NCBI GenBank assembly: GCA_963969345.1
Contig: OZ017767.1
Coordinates: 3,934,739-3,998,738, forward strand
Source of the DNA: Turbatrix aceti
Lineage: Eukaryota; Nematoda; Chromadorea; Rhabditida; Panagrolaimidae
Reading direction: 5' to 3'
DNA: 64,000 nucleotides
The position numbers were made by a program, and so were the translations under genes. Below the pieces are notes generated by a model. It searched no databases, was not told where the DNA came from, and saw nothing but the letters and a program-made list of their open reading frames with translations. Below are positions 11,109 to 24,066 of the stretch, piece after piece (positions within the stretch are counted from its first letter, which is position 1; every line of letters starts with the position of its first letter).

Positions 11109-11135
11109 GAGGGATGTTCTGAAAGTAGACTGCAT

Positions 11136-14093
11136 GAAAACTGTCGGGATCGAATCAGGCCGACACCAGGCCCCTGCCGGCTAAACCCGGCCCCAGACAA
11201 CCAGACATCTCTTCCCTGCCCTGCCCTGCGTGCTCGCTGGCTTATCAGGCTCACGTGCAGTCCCCCCGCCGTTCGATCGGCAATTGGCAAAAATAAAAAA
11301 TCACCTCGGACGAGAGCGTAGCATTGTTTGAATTTTTTACACATCCGTAGGTAAGAAGAACCAGGACATCTACCGACAAGACAAAGTTGTTTTTGCACTC
11401 CGGCACACGGCGACAAAATCGACACAACCACACTGAAGGGAGGAGTAGGGGACGCGGGCGACGGCTAAGAACCCTAATACATACGTAATACGCACCACCG
11501 CTAAGGCGCTGCCAAAGGGGCATTGGAAATGTCGCGAATTTGCACCTCAACGTGGCTTACTATTCTTTGGCATCCTCCTACGAGCGATTGATTGGCGTGG
11601 GGTGATGTTTGTCGCCTACGTAGGACGGACAGGTGCCAACACCCCCCATCCGTGATAAAAGGGCCTAAAAACTTGCCCCTACCGGCTAGGAGCCAAAATT
11701 GACCGTTTTGGGACGCTAGAAGTGCTGAGAATATTTATTTTATACGCTGCGCTATCAAAAACCCCCGTTAATGGTTAGAAAAAAAGAGTTCAATCTGGGG
11801 CACTCTAAGGTTAGTGCCAACGTCACCGGGGATATTCCAACCGGTATACAAACAGGTGATAGCCAGCTGAAGGAACAAAATATCGCGAGTCCCCCTTACT
11901 ACTAAGTGAACGCTGCCGTATGCCTATGGATTAATCAGCCACCCCGGGAAGAGCGCTTAAGCGTCAGGTGGATCCTTCCCGAGTCTGCCTCTCTCTCGCC
12001 AACGGAATTGATAGTCCGTCATTACCGTTGCGTGAATCGTCGGGGGTTATTTATAACACCCGGAGCAACTTCTGCCCACTCCCAAAAAAAGTTGTCCGTG
12101 AGTGTGCGAGTGTTTGGGAAGTGGTGATTAACGACCGAGGCTCTCTTCCTTGCTCTCCTCTGTTGGTTTGGTTTAATTTTCAGCTAGGCGTCAGCTTTGT
12201 CACTTGCTGACTTGCGCTAATTTCGACTGATGTTAGCAGAGCTCGGGGGTTCGAAAAAAGTGTGTCACCACGCCGTCCAGGAAGACGACGGGCTGTCAGG
12301 AAGGTGGCAAGTGCCTGCGGGGACACAAAGGGGCTTACCTCGGCGTGTAATCCATCCCCGCGGCGTGCTGCATGATGACAAGCGTGTCTCTTTTCGATGT
12401 CCTCTTCTCAAGCGTGACGACACATACATAGACACACAAAACAGGCCGCCGCTATCGTATTCGCGCTACGGCAATTACTGCGCCAAGGTGGAGAAGGTCC
12501 CGTTGGAGACCGTTTCCAGTTCCTCGCCTTTTTTCCGCACGTCTCCATGACGCAGCATCCATTTGTCATCCTGCAGACGCCTTCCTTACCTGGCGCCGGT
12601 CGGGCCGAAGCCGGGCCATTGCCCCGACGACCCATTGTTCTCCTTGCTTTTCACCCAGCGTGCCGACAGGGAAAGTTTAATTAAAAATTTCGGTCGTGAC
12701 AATGAGCGGCGTCGGCCGGGAGGCAGACGACTCCAAACTATCTAGCTACGAACTCCTCCGCATGTTATCCTTCCTGGGCGATGAAAAGAGCTAGCGAACT
12801 AAGTGGGAGACATTGAAACATGACGTTAACTCTGGAGGCCGCTCAAAACACATCTCATGAAATTTTGACGTTTGGGTCAAAAAAAAGCAGCTTTTCTCGA
12901 AACGGGAATGACAGGCACTCGAAAAAGACGTTCAAAGATCACCCAGTGTTCAAAGACGCATTTTCGGGAAAAGAAGCGATCACAAATGACGATTTTTTAA
13001 AGGATAGAATGATGTCAAAACCAGGCAAAAGTGCCGAATCAAGAAACAAAATAGAAACAAATGTTGTGGCTCATTGAGGCACTCACAACTCACAACAGTC
13101 TTAATTAAAAATGAACCAAAAACAGTTCGGTTGTTGTTTCTGCATTTTCTGCAATCTGAAACAAAGTGTGCAAAATGCCTTGCAGCCGGTGCCGCAGACG
13201 CAAGTCCAAACTACCCTCAAGTAAAGGTCAACAACAGTCCTAACAATGTCAGGCCCCGGACGAAGATGAAGTCACTAATATGACCTCCCGTGGTGACACA
13301 AGTCTTCAGGCACGGGCCCGCGCAGCATGAGGCCGGTGGATCCTGTAGGCGACTACTCATGATTAGCATCCGCCGCCAGATTGTACCAAGTGAAGCACTG
13401 GCGTTCCAGAAAGTCGTATTGTCGGCTTGCTATAAGTGCGGAGACGTCAATCGTTTTTTCGGCCCCCAAAGTGTGTTTAGCCGCAGGCACTCGGGTTTTA
13501 TTGACCTATCAATTACGCTCAACTCATCTCTCCAGCGACGAAAAATAATAAGCACTCGTCGGGAGAGAGATGGATGTCCCGCAAAATGGACACATCCCCT
13601 CTCCCTGCCGTGCAACGCTGTTACCTCTGCATAGGGCCTGAAACGACCGTAGACGCCATGGAGAGAGAAAAGTTGGCGACGCGTGTCCGTTTACCCAGCC
13701 ATGACTGGGTGTCGTCCAAGTGCGGGCGGAAATGATTGTTCCGGTCATGAATGAGCTTTTCTACGAAACCAACAACCAACCGCACGAGGTATGTATCGGG
13801 CTAATCAATTAAGCAATCTGAGTGAGCACCAAGACGCCAGATGCTCGTCCAGGCGCGTTGCCATTGTTCCAGGTCTACATAGGCACGAACGTAGCAATCC
13901 CCCATCCCCTCACCTGACAGATTTTTCGAACGCGCGGTCGAGCAGAAACAACCATGGAAAAGACAAATATCCGGAAAAAAAATACTAATGATACGCTCAC
14001 CTGTCATCGCTATTCAAGTAATCGGACTGTCGTCGGGCAACGAAGACCATTGTGAAGCACCCACCGTTACCGGCAACAGCACCAACAGCAGAA

Positions 14094-14124
<31 letters not shown>

Positions 14125-17100
14125 ACAACACCTTAGTGAAATTGAGCGGACGGATACGGAATGCGGAGAAACAAGCATTGGGGACTCCCTCCCCGCCTTT
14201 TCAACTTCCTGCGCCGGCGCTGTCTTCGACGGAAGGGGCAGTACGTGGAGCACATCTCTTGCAGAAGCGTGCGCGCCTTGTCCACCACCCGAGGCGCGAC
14301 ATTTCGATTTCCTCTCTTCTCGCAATGACGACATATCCGCCAGCGTTTAAAATCTGGTGGCAACGCAGATCACAGACAGAGCACAGCACTTTCAAAGCAC
14401 AGGACACGGCTTATTTTGTAAAAAAAGAAACTTGGTTGAATGGGTTCTGGGTCGTCGAGAATTCTGCTTTTTTGGGTTTTTGAAAGATGACATCCAAAAT
14501 AATGCTTTGCCGAACACCCGAAATATTTTTTTACAAAAATTTTAAAATTTATAAATTTTTGAATTAGGCTAAGTGATCAAAAAAACCAAAAAAATGCAAT
14601 AGCGACCGCACTGAAAAAACGCCGGATATGTAATTGCCATGGTTAGCAGGTCATTTGCGAACGTGACCTGACGAAAAGTCCAAAGGGACTCGTATTTACA
14701 AAAATGCAAAAGAACTGTCTGGATTGAATTCGAAGTCTCGAATGAGTTCAGACGGATCAAATTAGACTAATGGGTGACAGCAGCTGTGTGCCGACACGTC
14801 GCCCGGTGAAATCCAAAACTTGTCGCGAGAAGACGGAAGCAGCAAAGCGTGCCAAAGCGATTTTCAGATAACTAACTGTGTTTTGATTAATTTTGACGAG
14901 TCATTTCGCACAACAATTTTTTTTCTCTCGAAGCGGAGGTGGAAGTGAAAAAAATAGAAAAAAAGAAGTTTTCCTGATTGGAAGGATGATAACAAAAAAA
15001 AGTGTATTTTAATCAGAATAGAATCGAGATTGACGCAATAAGAATCATGCAATCTGTGCTTCACACCAATGACAATGCCACTCTCGGCACTTTTGCACTC
15101 AGGATGCCAAAATAAACGGTGGCCACGCACTCAGGATGAGAAAAACGGGCAGGTTGTGGTCCCGGCCATTACGGCAGTTCTCATATCCTAGTCACGAAAA
15201 TTGCAAGCCACACAGGGGTTATCTCCAATGATTCACACGGATGGAGGAAAAAAAGCTGTCACATAAAAATAAGTAGGTGAACGGCAGCCACGGAGTCCCG
15301 AGCACTCAGACTTTTTTGGACAGGAGGACATGAATCAAAGAAAAAAACATTTGTAATGAGGAACTTGGAAAGCGACATGCGAGCCATAAGTCTTCCAGCA
15401 AACCTCACAAGGAACGCCATTAGCGGGGGTGACAAGGGCAACACACTTGGCACACAGGGACGACAGCGCAGGCAACTGACTGACTGCACAACGGTGTTAC
15501 GAGTTCGATGATTCAATTTTCGGACAAGCAGGGGTTAAGCAGAAAAGGAGCAGCGACTGCGCCCAATGCGATTAGGCCACCGGAGATGGCTGTTTCGGGA
15601 TCAAGGGTCGTGGAGTGTCCGACGGGGCAACAGTTGCCGGGCCGGCCGGACCATGTGAGGAGAGAGCGCGCACCCTCGAGCACATGGCGTCGTACTCGAG
15701 AGGCGAACGACACGAAAAAAAAGTTATATTAATTAACCCTACGCTTTGCTTCAAAATTCTTGCCCAGAGCAGCGAAGCTGAGCGGCATCGCGTCAGCGAG
15801 GAGACGCAGGCTGCGCCGCTGCAGCAGCCCTTTTCGGCGGCTGCGAGAGCGTGAAGCCGCTGCTGCTACCGTAAATAAAACATCAAAATTTCTTGGACCG
15901 TGCGTGCTGAATATTTTAATGAGCGTAATGGGATACCTCCCTCCTAATTGGCCCTTCCCCCTCCGGTCTTTGATTTTCGCCATCGGACAGGCTGCAACAA
16001 GCCTCTTTCATGAATGCAACCTGTCAAGCGCGGAGCTGTGGGTTAAATAGTTGCCGTCCAACGCCGCCGACGACGACGACGACTACGAAAACGACAACGA
16101 CGACCAGACCTGGCAGAGCAGCGGCCGAATGATAAAGTGCGCCGATGTAGTGCGGCATGAAAGTTCTTAAAATGGCACTCGAGACTACCCGGTGACCAAA
16201 AGGAAAAAAAAGAAGAAGAAATGCAAAAGCGCCTAATAACATCTCGGCAGGGTTGGCAGTTGGTGGCACAACTGCCATGGCACGCGGGGCTGAAGCGCAT
16301 CCCGATTGACGCCTTCTCGCATGACCCGAGGCCACGAAGGACCCTCTTCAACGACCAAGAGCCGGGATTCGCGTCCCGGGCAAACAAGGTGCACGTGGTC
16401 GAGAGCTCGGCAACTAGTGTGCCGCGCGTGAAGGGCGGAACGGAATGCCGCCTGCTCGAGAGAGTTGCAAGCGGGTAAAATACAATTTCACAGCATTTTG
16501 GCACAAATGAAACAAATTATAGTCCAATTCAGAAAATCTCACGCTGCTGCGGCACGGGAGGAGGAAAAGGGCATGGCGAAGCTATCCAGGAAGGCTATAG
16601 GTAGGCGTAGGCGACCTATGGGCTCTGTGACTCGTAAATCACGCAAGGAATATTGCAAACCCTGCACTAATGTAAGTATGACAAAAATAGATTCGGAAAT
16701 GAAAATGCAAAACACATTTATCAAAGAACAAAAATTGTGTTTCTATGGAAAAATTTAGGAGTTGAGATTTTCAAGGACTTCCGAAGTGTACGTCATTCAG
16801 CACAGGTAGGTAAGGTGACGTGCACTACCTGCATGCCACCAGAAACACTACAAGTTCACCCGGAATGCTGTGGCTGCTGGAGATGCAGAAGCCCCTCGAA
16901 GGACAACAAGGAACACATTTACTTCACCCGGTTCCCGGCCTTTTGGCAAATTGGTATTTTGTGGCACGAGTACACAGCGAAAAAAAATGCCAGCCGGTTT
17001 GGAAAAACAATGGTCTAGAGCGGGGTGTTTTTTGGGCCACTTGTCGACTGAACCAACTGAACGTACCTCTCGTCAAAGTCGGCGGTCAGAGGCCGCGACG

Positions 17101-19592
17101 GCACCCGCTCGACGTTATTGTGCCGCATGGATGCGCACCTCGAGAGACACGTATGCGGCAGAGATGGCGGCGTCGACGGCGTCATCGGGAGCGGAGAGTC
17201 GAAAGGGAAATGTGACCTCGGCATCCGACGGTTTGGAGTCGGGGTTGCCGACATGGCCGCTGCAAGAGAGGGTGAAAGTGACCGGTGGGAGAACAGTGAC
17301 CGGGCTGGTCTCTTCCCGCTTCCGCGTTCAAAAGTGCTTGGGGGTGACGACAACTGTTGTAAGATAAACACAATGCGCGTCAAAACACAGACAATGCCGG
17401 GTCCGCAGTGGCTGGCGACAATTGTTCCCCACCACAAGAGATAATCAACGGGATTAGTGGGTCGCTGAGTCCTTCCGGGGATCCAGAACAAAGGAAAGGA
17501 TGGCTCTTCTACGATTTGGCATCTTCTGGTGGACAAAAACAATACATATGCGATGCGTGTTTTTACGATGTTTTTCGAATGAGCCCGGCGACACGTTCAA
17601 AATCTATACGGCATTTTTAATTTTTTTATGCAAGAATTCGAACGCTTACTCAGCACAAAAGTAAACTAAAACGAAAACACAAGTTTTAGTGATCGCAGCC
17701 CACCCAACAAGCTGGCATCTCTCAAACGCCAACCATGCAACGTCGACGGGGTCGGACGCGACATCGATGCCAATCATGTCGCATCTCCCCCGGCAAAGAA
17801 CAGTGTCAGTGTTCTCGCCAACTGGGGATGTGATTAAAAAGAGCATAAAGACGCAAAAACGGCGCACATGATTTAATTTTCCGCCGCGGGCCAGAGGGGA
17901 TGTGTTGCGGCTGGCGAAAAAGCTCGCTGCCTGCCTCGCCTTCGACGACGGCACACCCAGGGAGTCGGAAATCACGACGTGTTTAATTAGTAGTGACAGC
18001 ATCCGAAACACGGCCCTCTGGCCACGGCTACAGCTATAGAGATAAACATCGGCGGACAGAGGCTGAATTTGTGAGAAAGCGTTTTTGGCCGTTTTGAGAC
18101 ATGCCCCCTCCAGACGGCATCGCGACGCGCCCTGCCCTCCAGGCAGGTGCATCGGCGTAATGGCATCTGGCTGCTGCTCGCTGACAATCCCGTTCTCTTT
18201 GTTCTATTATACTTGACGATGTTATAATGGGCTTAGCTTGGCGACCGAGTCAAGAGACGGCTCAGGCCAGAGTCATTATGCCATCGCTGCGGTTTCAAGG
18301 TCGAAAGTTTGGACAACATGGTTTTTGGCCAACGAAGTTGCCATGAAGGTTTTTTTGACTGTAAAAATACCCGATCGACTTGCAAAAAACATTTCAAACT
18401 CGTATTTTATAGCATGAGTTAACATTTATGCAGTCGGGACTGTGCCACGAACGAAATTGTGGAAAAAAGCTCGTTCCGAGTTCTACAATCGTCAAAAAAC
18501 CCGCTGGATGCCTGAAATTCGTTGTCAGGGGCTCAAAAGGGATCCTAACTCGTGGCGTCGCGCAAAAATATTCCCGGGGGTCTTCAGAGGTGGTTGTACA
18601 AACAAGCGCGGCCCCACGTGCGAGAACACGACGACGATGATGATGCATGACTAATTGAGTCAATTAAGCTCGGAAAAAGAGCCGGCCGCGTAATTGCGAG
18701 CGTGGGGATGACAAGCGAGGTGGTTGTCAGCGGCTTTCGGGGCTTCAGCGAGATGACAGGTCTCCTCCTCGAATGACCGTAACACAAAGCGCGACAGGCA
18801 ACCGTGGTTATGCATCGCCAGGCCCGACCCGGGGCCTGGCAACCCGGCAAAAAGACAGCATCGAGCCGAAAGTCGTGACGGGACGGGCGATTAATGCCAT
18901 TTAACTGCTTTCCGCTCTTTGACGTTCAACAAAAAACGGAGACTTCAACGCATCATCATCGAAGCCACCACGAAACACGCTATGATGCGTCGGACAAAAA
19001 AGTTGCAAGCGTGCCTGTCGCCCGTTTGCTGACCAGCCAAGCAAGCCTCCGACGAGGAGAAGGGGATGACGTCTGTCAGCGATGGATGCCGGTTTTCGCG
19101 CTCAAGAGCGAGCACCGAGGACGGCGGGGCCAACACCTCTGGCACAGCCTCTCATCTCCCTGTTTTCGCCTCATTGCCGCTGTGAAATGTTTTTTCTGCT
19201 TTACCCGCCTTGAAAAAATTGACCGGAATAACATGCGACGTCTGACGTCTCGGCGTCGTCACGGACAGGAAAACCATTTGCACGGGTGGATTCGCTTTCT
19301 TCCAACTCGCAGAACCCGGAGACTGCTGTTCTATTGTCCTTTTGCCAGGGCACGTTGCCGCAACAATAGCCAGAGACCAGAGACTGACCACAACTGGGTG
19401 CCATCGAGGCACGCCCAAGTGAGTCATTCAGCGGGCGCATTGGCATCCGTGGCATCCAACTTTTTTGTTATTCCACTGCGAATTAAAGAAAATCTGCATA
19501 AACACAGAGCTCGGCAAGGGGTGTTTTTTTCGACGACATTTATTATTACCGGGGGAATTCTCAAATGCTGTGTACACGGGGTAAGGGGCTAA
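11136..19592. other. 8.5-kb gene-poor region upstream of the Shaw channel
   Basis: No reading frame shows a recognisable domain or joins to others through a believable splice pattern. The region lies upstream of the channel and downstream of the lipase, so it is most simply the channel's regulatory flank, perhaps with untranslated 5' exons. Visible structure includes a CAG/CAA-rich tract near 14080-14130, a GAC-rich tract near 16050-16110, and a palindrome TAATTGA-G-TCAATTA at 18652-18666 resembling paired homeodomain sites. Confidence 0.5.
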
Positions 19593-21070
19593 TTAGGCAT
19601 GACTGTAGGTTGTCCAGTCGCTCGATATCTGCTCAATGATAGGCGTGTAAATCTCTGCGGCTGCTCTGTTGCCCCAGATGAAATCTGAAAAGGAGTTTGC
19701 ACCGTTTTCTCACGGAAGTGAAAAAAAAGAAAAATCCGCAATTAGATGTGAAAGAAAGCGTTTGCACCCCTTTTTAGGTCTTACTGAATTCGAAATTCCC
19801 AACAACACCCGGCAATTATGCGTTTCACAACGCCAATTTTTTGATCTCAAGACTAAAGTCAAGATTGAGAAATATTTACTCACCCAAATGGTTGAAGTCA
19901 GTCAGTTCATTGTTCGACTTTACGGTGACGGCGGCGAGTATAGGAAGCAGGAAGTCCTGGATATCCTTGCCGTCAGCAAGCCAGTCTGCTTCCGACCAGT
20001 AGAGGTGGATGTCGGCATTCGTGATATTTGAAATGTTGTAGCTGGGCGGGTTGAACTGGTGGTAGTGGAGGAGGTTCTCGACCGCGTTGCCGTAGTCGAA
20101 CTTCTCCTGCGCGCCCTTTTTGGTAAGCTGGGTCCAGTGGACAATGTTCTTGACCGACGTCCCGCCAGGCTCGTCGCAGAGAAACACCGGAATGCGGGTC
20201 TCGTTGAGTTGGTGACTCGCCGTGCCACCGATGAGCAGAAGGAACCAGTTGCAGAGTCCGTCACCGACGTTGCCCTTGCAGAAGAGGGATTCGGCGAGTT
20301 GGACCCACTTGGGGTCAGGGAGAAAGTTGTTACCGCCTGCAAGCCAGAGTGCATCGAGCTCAAGGGAAAAGTCGTAGGCCAGGATCTGGAGGAGCCCCTG
20401 GATGTGCTTAGTGACCCCGATGGGAGCCAGCGCGTAGAACGTTCTGATCTTGGACGTCTGCACCGCGTTTGTCGACAACGCGATGAACATGGTCAGCGTG
20501 CCCTGGCTGTGGCCTACGTAGTAGAGGCTCTGCTGGCCTGTTTTGCCAAGCACGTAATCCACCATCGCTGGAAGATCGTATTGGGCCATCTCCTGCCACG
20601 AAAACTGCCAGTACGCATTGCTGTTAGGGCTGAGGCTGACGTGGTTCCGAGAGTACACGTTGCCGCGCATGTTTCCCATCCACACGTCGTAGCCCTGATC
20701 CGCCATCATGTAGCCCAGCGCGAGGTGCGGCAGGTTAGTGACCCAGTTGGAACTGGAAGCGAGCAGCCCATGCTGGAGGAAGGCAACCGGACGCGGAGTG
20801 GTGGGCGCCGAGGACTGATTCTTGCCGTAGGGGATTCGGTGCAGGGTCAGGATGTAGCCGTCTTCCGTCGTCACCGTGTGGATCTCCACCGGATAGCCCC
20901 AGTACGCAATGATCTCTGGCTGAAACCGTCATTCATTCATTCACCTGTTGTCACAACCGATGACTACGGTAACAACTCACAGCAGTCATGTGTGCTTCCG
21001 GGTCGTCTTGCAAGCTGGGAGCCACAAGCAGAGCGGCTACGATCACAAGCAGACCGCTGACAGGCTGCAT
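19593..21070 (-). CDS. Secreted/lysosomal acid lipase (AB-hydrolase lipase family)
   Basis: Three exons, 20981-21070, 19884-20919 and 19593-19684, give 405 residues, the usual family length (about 400). A signal peptide (MQPVSGLLVIVAALLVAPS) is followed by the AB-hydrolase lipase N-terminal signature (PEIIAYWGYPVEIHTVTTED) and the oxyanion region (FLQHGLLASSSNWV). The nucleophile serine lies in GHSQG; a catalytic Asp is likely in YWSEADWLAD and the His is in DFNHLDF, which spans the last splice junction. All triad positions are present, so an active neutral-lipid or cholesteryl-ester esterase is expected, acting in lysosomes or the gut lumen. Several Asn-x-Ser/Thr sites (NETR, NISN) fit a glycoprotein. 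In nematodes this family (lipl genes) is largely intestinal, and GATA-type sites lie just upstream. Confidence 0.93.
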
Positions 21071-21113
21071 GGTGATGTTCTTCTCGGATGAACCTACATT
21101 GTCTTTGCTCGCG

Positions 21114-21121
21114 CCTTATAT
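21114..21121 (-). promoter_or_regulatory. TATA box of the acid lipase gene
   Basis: The minus strand reads ATATAAGG here, 44 nt before the lipase ATG. This is a good TATA match at a distance that would give a very short 5' leader. Confidence 0.55.
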
Positions 21122-21145
21122 GAGTGCTCTAAATCGCTCCCGGAC

Positions 21146-21153
21146 CTGATAAG
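21146..21153 (+). promoter_or_regulatory. GATA-factor site upstream of the lipase
   Basis: The sequence CTGATAAG matches the TGATAA core bound by intestinal GATA factors (ELT-2 type) and lies about 25 nt upstream of the TATA box. A second TGATAA occurs at about 21214-21219. Function is inferred from family knowledge. Confidence 0.45.
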
Positions 21154-21257
21154 CGACGGTCGCATAGTTAACAGAGGTCTGTCACCCGATGTTGAAGCCT
21201 CTTCTATCTATCATGATAAAAAAAAAGTTTATGCATGGAGCCAACAAGCAAGTCACG

Positions 21258-23786
21258 CTAGACTTTTTTGGTCTTTTTCTTCCTCGCCCTGGGCGCGATC
21301 GCGTAGTCGTCGTCGAGCATGTTCCTCGTCCTTACCCGGTTGGTTTGCGTGGTCACCTCGTCCCTCGAAGGCGCTTTCCTGGGATTCACTTCCCGCGAAG
21401 GATTCTTCCGGACGGTCACACCTTCCTTGGAATCAACCGTTGCCTGATCCCTGGTCAACTTCTTCCTGGCGGTTACATCCCTAGATGGCTTCTTCCGCGG
21501 TCCTCCACCGTCTTTGGTAGCCTTCTTCCGAGGCTTCCTTTTCGACTGCCTAGTAGTCGTCGGTGTGCCCATGGTCGGTGTGCCGGTGGTGTGGGGGTCC
21601 TCATCTAAATGGGTCGTACTCGGTGTAGTGGCAGTAGGAGTAGTCCTGTCGGTGTCCTCGGTATCACGAGTGGCACGCTGAAAAAGACACTGTTTGAAGG
21701 CAAGAGACCCCACAAAGACGATCCCATTGGCTCATCCAATTTTTTATATATACAAGATTTTTCGGTCGCACTCCGATTGTAATCTGTAATCTCGAACACG
21801 CCACCGGGTCATTGGCGCCAGCAGCAGTTGATAACGCGTAGTGGAGCAGCAGACTCATTATCATACCTGAACTCTGGTTCCGCCCTTAACGCAAAATCCG
21901 TAAACGTATATACAGTATCTCCCAAGCAATTTACCGTCCCGACAACTTTTCCGAAAGTCAGAAAACCAACCTTTCTGGGTTTGACCTTGTCGTCGGTAGT
22001 GGTGGCACCCATGGTTGTACCGTTATCCTTAGAAAGGCGCTGGCGAAGCGTGCCCTTCTGCTTTGTGGCTTTCTTGCGGGGCTTGGGCTTGCGCTTTGCA
22101 CGCGCCGTTCGCCCGGCTCCGGAGTCGTCCCCTTCATCCACTTCTTCGTGGTCGCGATCACGCGTGCTGGTCAATTCATTCTTAGGCGGTATATTCTGAG
22201 GCGGAGTCTTGTTGCCGGTGATCTTTTCCATGCGCTTGCAGATGCGCTGCATCGTCCACCGCGACTCTGGCTTGCCTCCCCAGCAGCGATCGACGACCAT
22301 CTTGGTGACTTCTGGCGGTGCTTCGGGGGAAAAAATCATGCGGTGTCCCTCAGGAATCTTCGTTCGGATTTCATCGACCTTGAGCCCGGGATAGGGATCA
22401 GCACCGTCAGCGTATATCTCCCAGACGAGGATGCCGAAAGCGTAAACGTCTGTTTTCTGCGTAAAAATACCTGTTTCAAGGGTTTCAGGAGCCATCCACT
22501 TGGCAGGCAGCTTTTCGGGCGTCGTCATTTGATAAGACGCGCCGACCTTGGACAGACCAAAATCAGAGATCTTGACGTTGCCGTTGGAGTAGAGACAGTT
22601 ACGGCAGGCGATGTCCCGATGCAGAACATTCTGCAAGTTTTAGGAATTCATTTTATCGTTATTACAAATACATTTTATCAGTTTTATTTGTTTACAAAAA
22701 AAGGTTACGGTCACAAAAACTCCAATTGTTTGTGAAGTCACGTAATCGTGTGCATTGGTCCCTGCACCGCTATCATTGTAGGCCAAAACGTGTATCATCA
22801 ACAAGCACCATCAGTGATTGACACTTTTATCACGCCATGTGAGAACCAAAGCTGGGTTCACATAACAAGTACACAAAAAAGGAATTATCTAGCACAACAG
22901 GAATTCCCCCCCAAAAAAAAGTAAAAAAAAATAAGCAACGGGAAAAAAAGTAAAAAAAAAAATACCATAAGGTGGAGATAATGAATGCCCCAGGCAGCGC
23001 CCATGATCATGTTGTTCTTAGAGATGTTGTTGACTGTACCGACATATTTGCGTAGGTATGACGACAGTGCGCCATCCGTGACGAACTCCATGACAATATA
23101 CAGCGGCTCAAATTCGACGACAACTCCGTAGAGCCGGACGACGTTGGGGTGGTCAAAGCCACGCATCAGACGGGCTTCCTTCATCATCTCCTGCATCTTC
23201 TCCTTCGCACCGGCATCCGCGAGATTCTTCATGACTTTGATGGCGACGTCGATCTGCATGTTCCGGGCATTCAGCATGCCCTTCATCACTTCGCCGAACG
23301 CGCCTTCGCCAAGTTTTTCGCCCAAGGTAATCTCGCAGTGCTTAAGTTCCCAGATCTGACGCCCGATGCCGCGCCTGAACACGGCCTTTGTTTCGGAGTG
23401 GACCGCGTTGATGGGTGTCTCCTTCAAAACGTAATCATCGATGAGTAGAGGAATCGATGGTAAAAATGGACCGTCTTGGGTCAAGCTGAACATTTGGATT
23501 TCATTTATCCTTGATTCGCGAACTGTGTAGTGACGAATTCTTTGCTGTAAAACGATGAATTTAAAAAAAATGCTTCAAGAAAGGTCAAGCTCGGTGACAA
23601 TCGACTTACATCAGTTTCGGTAAGGGTTTTGTCAAGCATAACAGATATAACAAAGATGCGAGGCATGTCTGGCTGGGGTTCCGTTAAACGGACGAGAAAG
23701 TCCCCGTTTTCTATGAGTATGTAGGGGACATCAAGCCGATCCAGCAACCCATGGTAGTACTCTTGTTCCTCAATCGGCAGTGCCAT
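21258..23786 (-). CDS. SH2-domain non-receptor tyrosine kinase (Fer/Fps-like nematode KIN group)
   Basis: Four exons, 23610-23786, 22966-23544, 21971-22630 and 21258-21677, give 611 residues. An SH2 domain comes first (about 7-95; YYHGLL, then NGDFLVRL as the phosphotyrosine pocket), then a tyrosine kinase domain (about 115-390). The kinase has the glycine loop GEGAFGEV, the VAIK lysine, HRDIACRN, DFG, PAKWMAPE and the DVYAFGILVWE helix, so it should be active. There is no F-BAR or SH3 domain, as in the expanded short SH2-kinase group of nematodes. The C-terminus (about 400-611) is an unusual basic tail of repeated RKKxxRD/RKxPSR units that may bind acidic partners or membranes. The third donor is the non-consensus GTTGGT; it keeps the repeat frame open, but the exact junction is uncertain. 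The start ATG follows a CTGACAG acceptor-like site. Confidence 0.9.
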
Positions 23787-24066
23787 CGTAGAGTTTCCCG
23801 CACGCACACCTACGGCTGTCAGATGGCGAAATCACTCTCGTTGTTCTGCACCACGCTGCTGATGATTTTTAGTGTGCGAAGCTTCTTGTGATTTGTCATG
23901 CAAATTTTAGCGCCCTTGAAAATGCCATAAGAAAATAAATAGAACAAAACCTGCATAAAAACCAACATGCAAAAATTAAAAAAATATTTCTACTGATTTT
24001 CTTGGGTAAAAATTATTTTCGCTTACTCGATAAACAAAGTCTTAGTTAACTCGATAAATAATAAAG

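Noticed and set aside
12820..13077. 85-codon plus-strand frame starting MTLTLEAAQ
   Set aside because: No domain, no neighbours to join and AT-rich low-complexity composition; kept as non-coding.
14014..14334. Hydrophobic frame resembling a membrane protein on the minus strand
   Set aside because: The leucine/valine run is the reverse reading of a CAG/CAA-rich simple repeat.
20059..21060. 333-codon plus-strand frame
   Set aside because: It is antisense to the acid lipase, whose signal peptide, triad and splice phases are all coherent.
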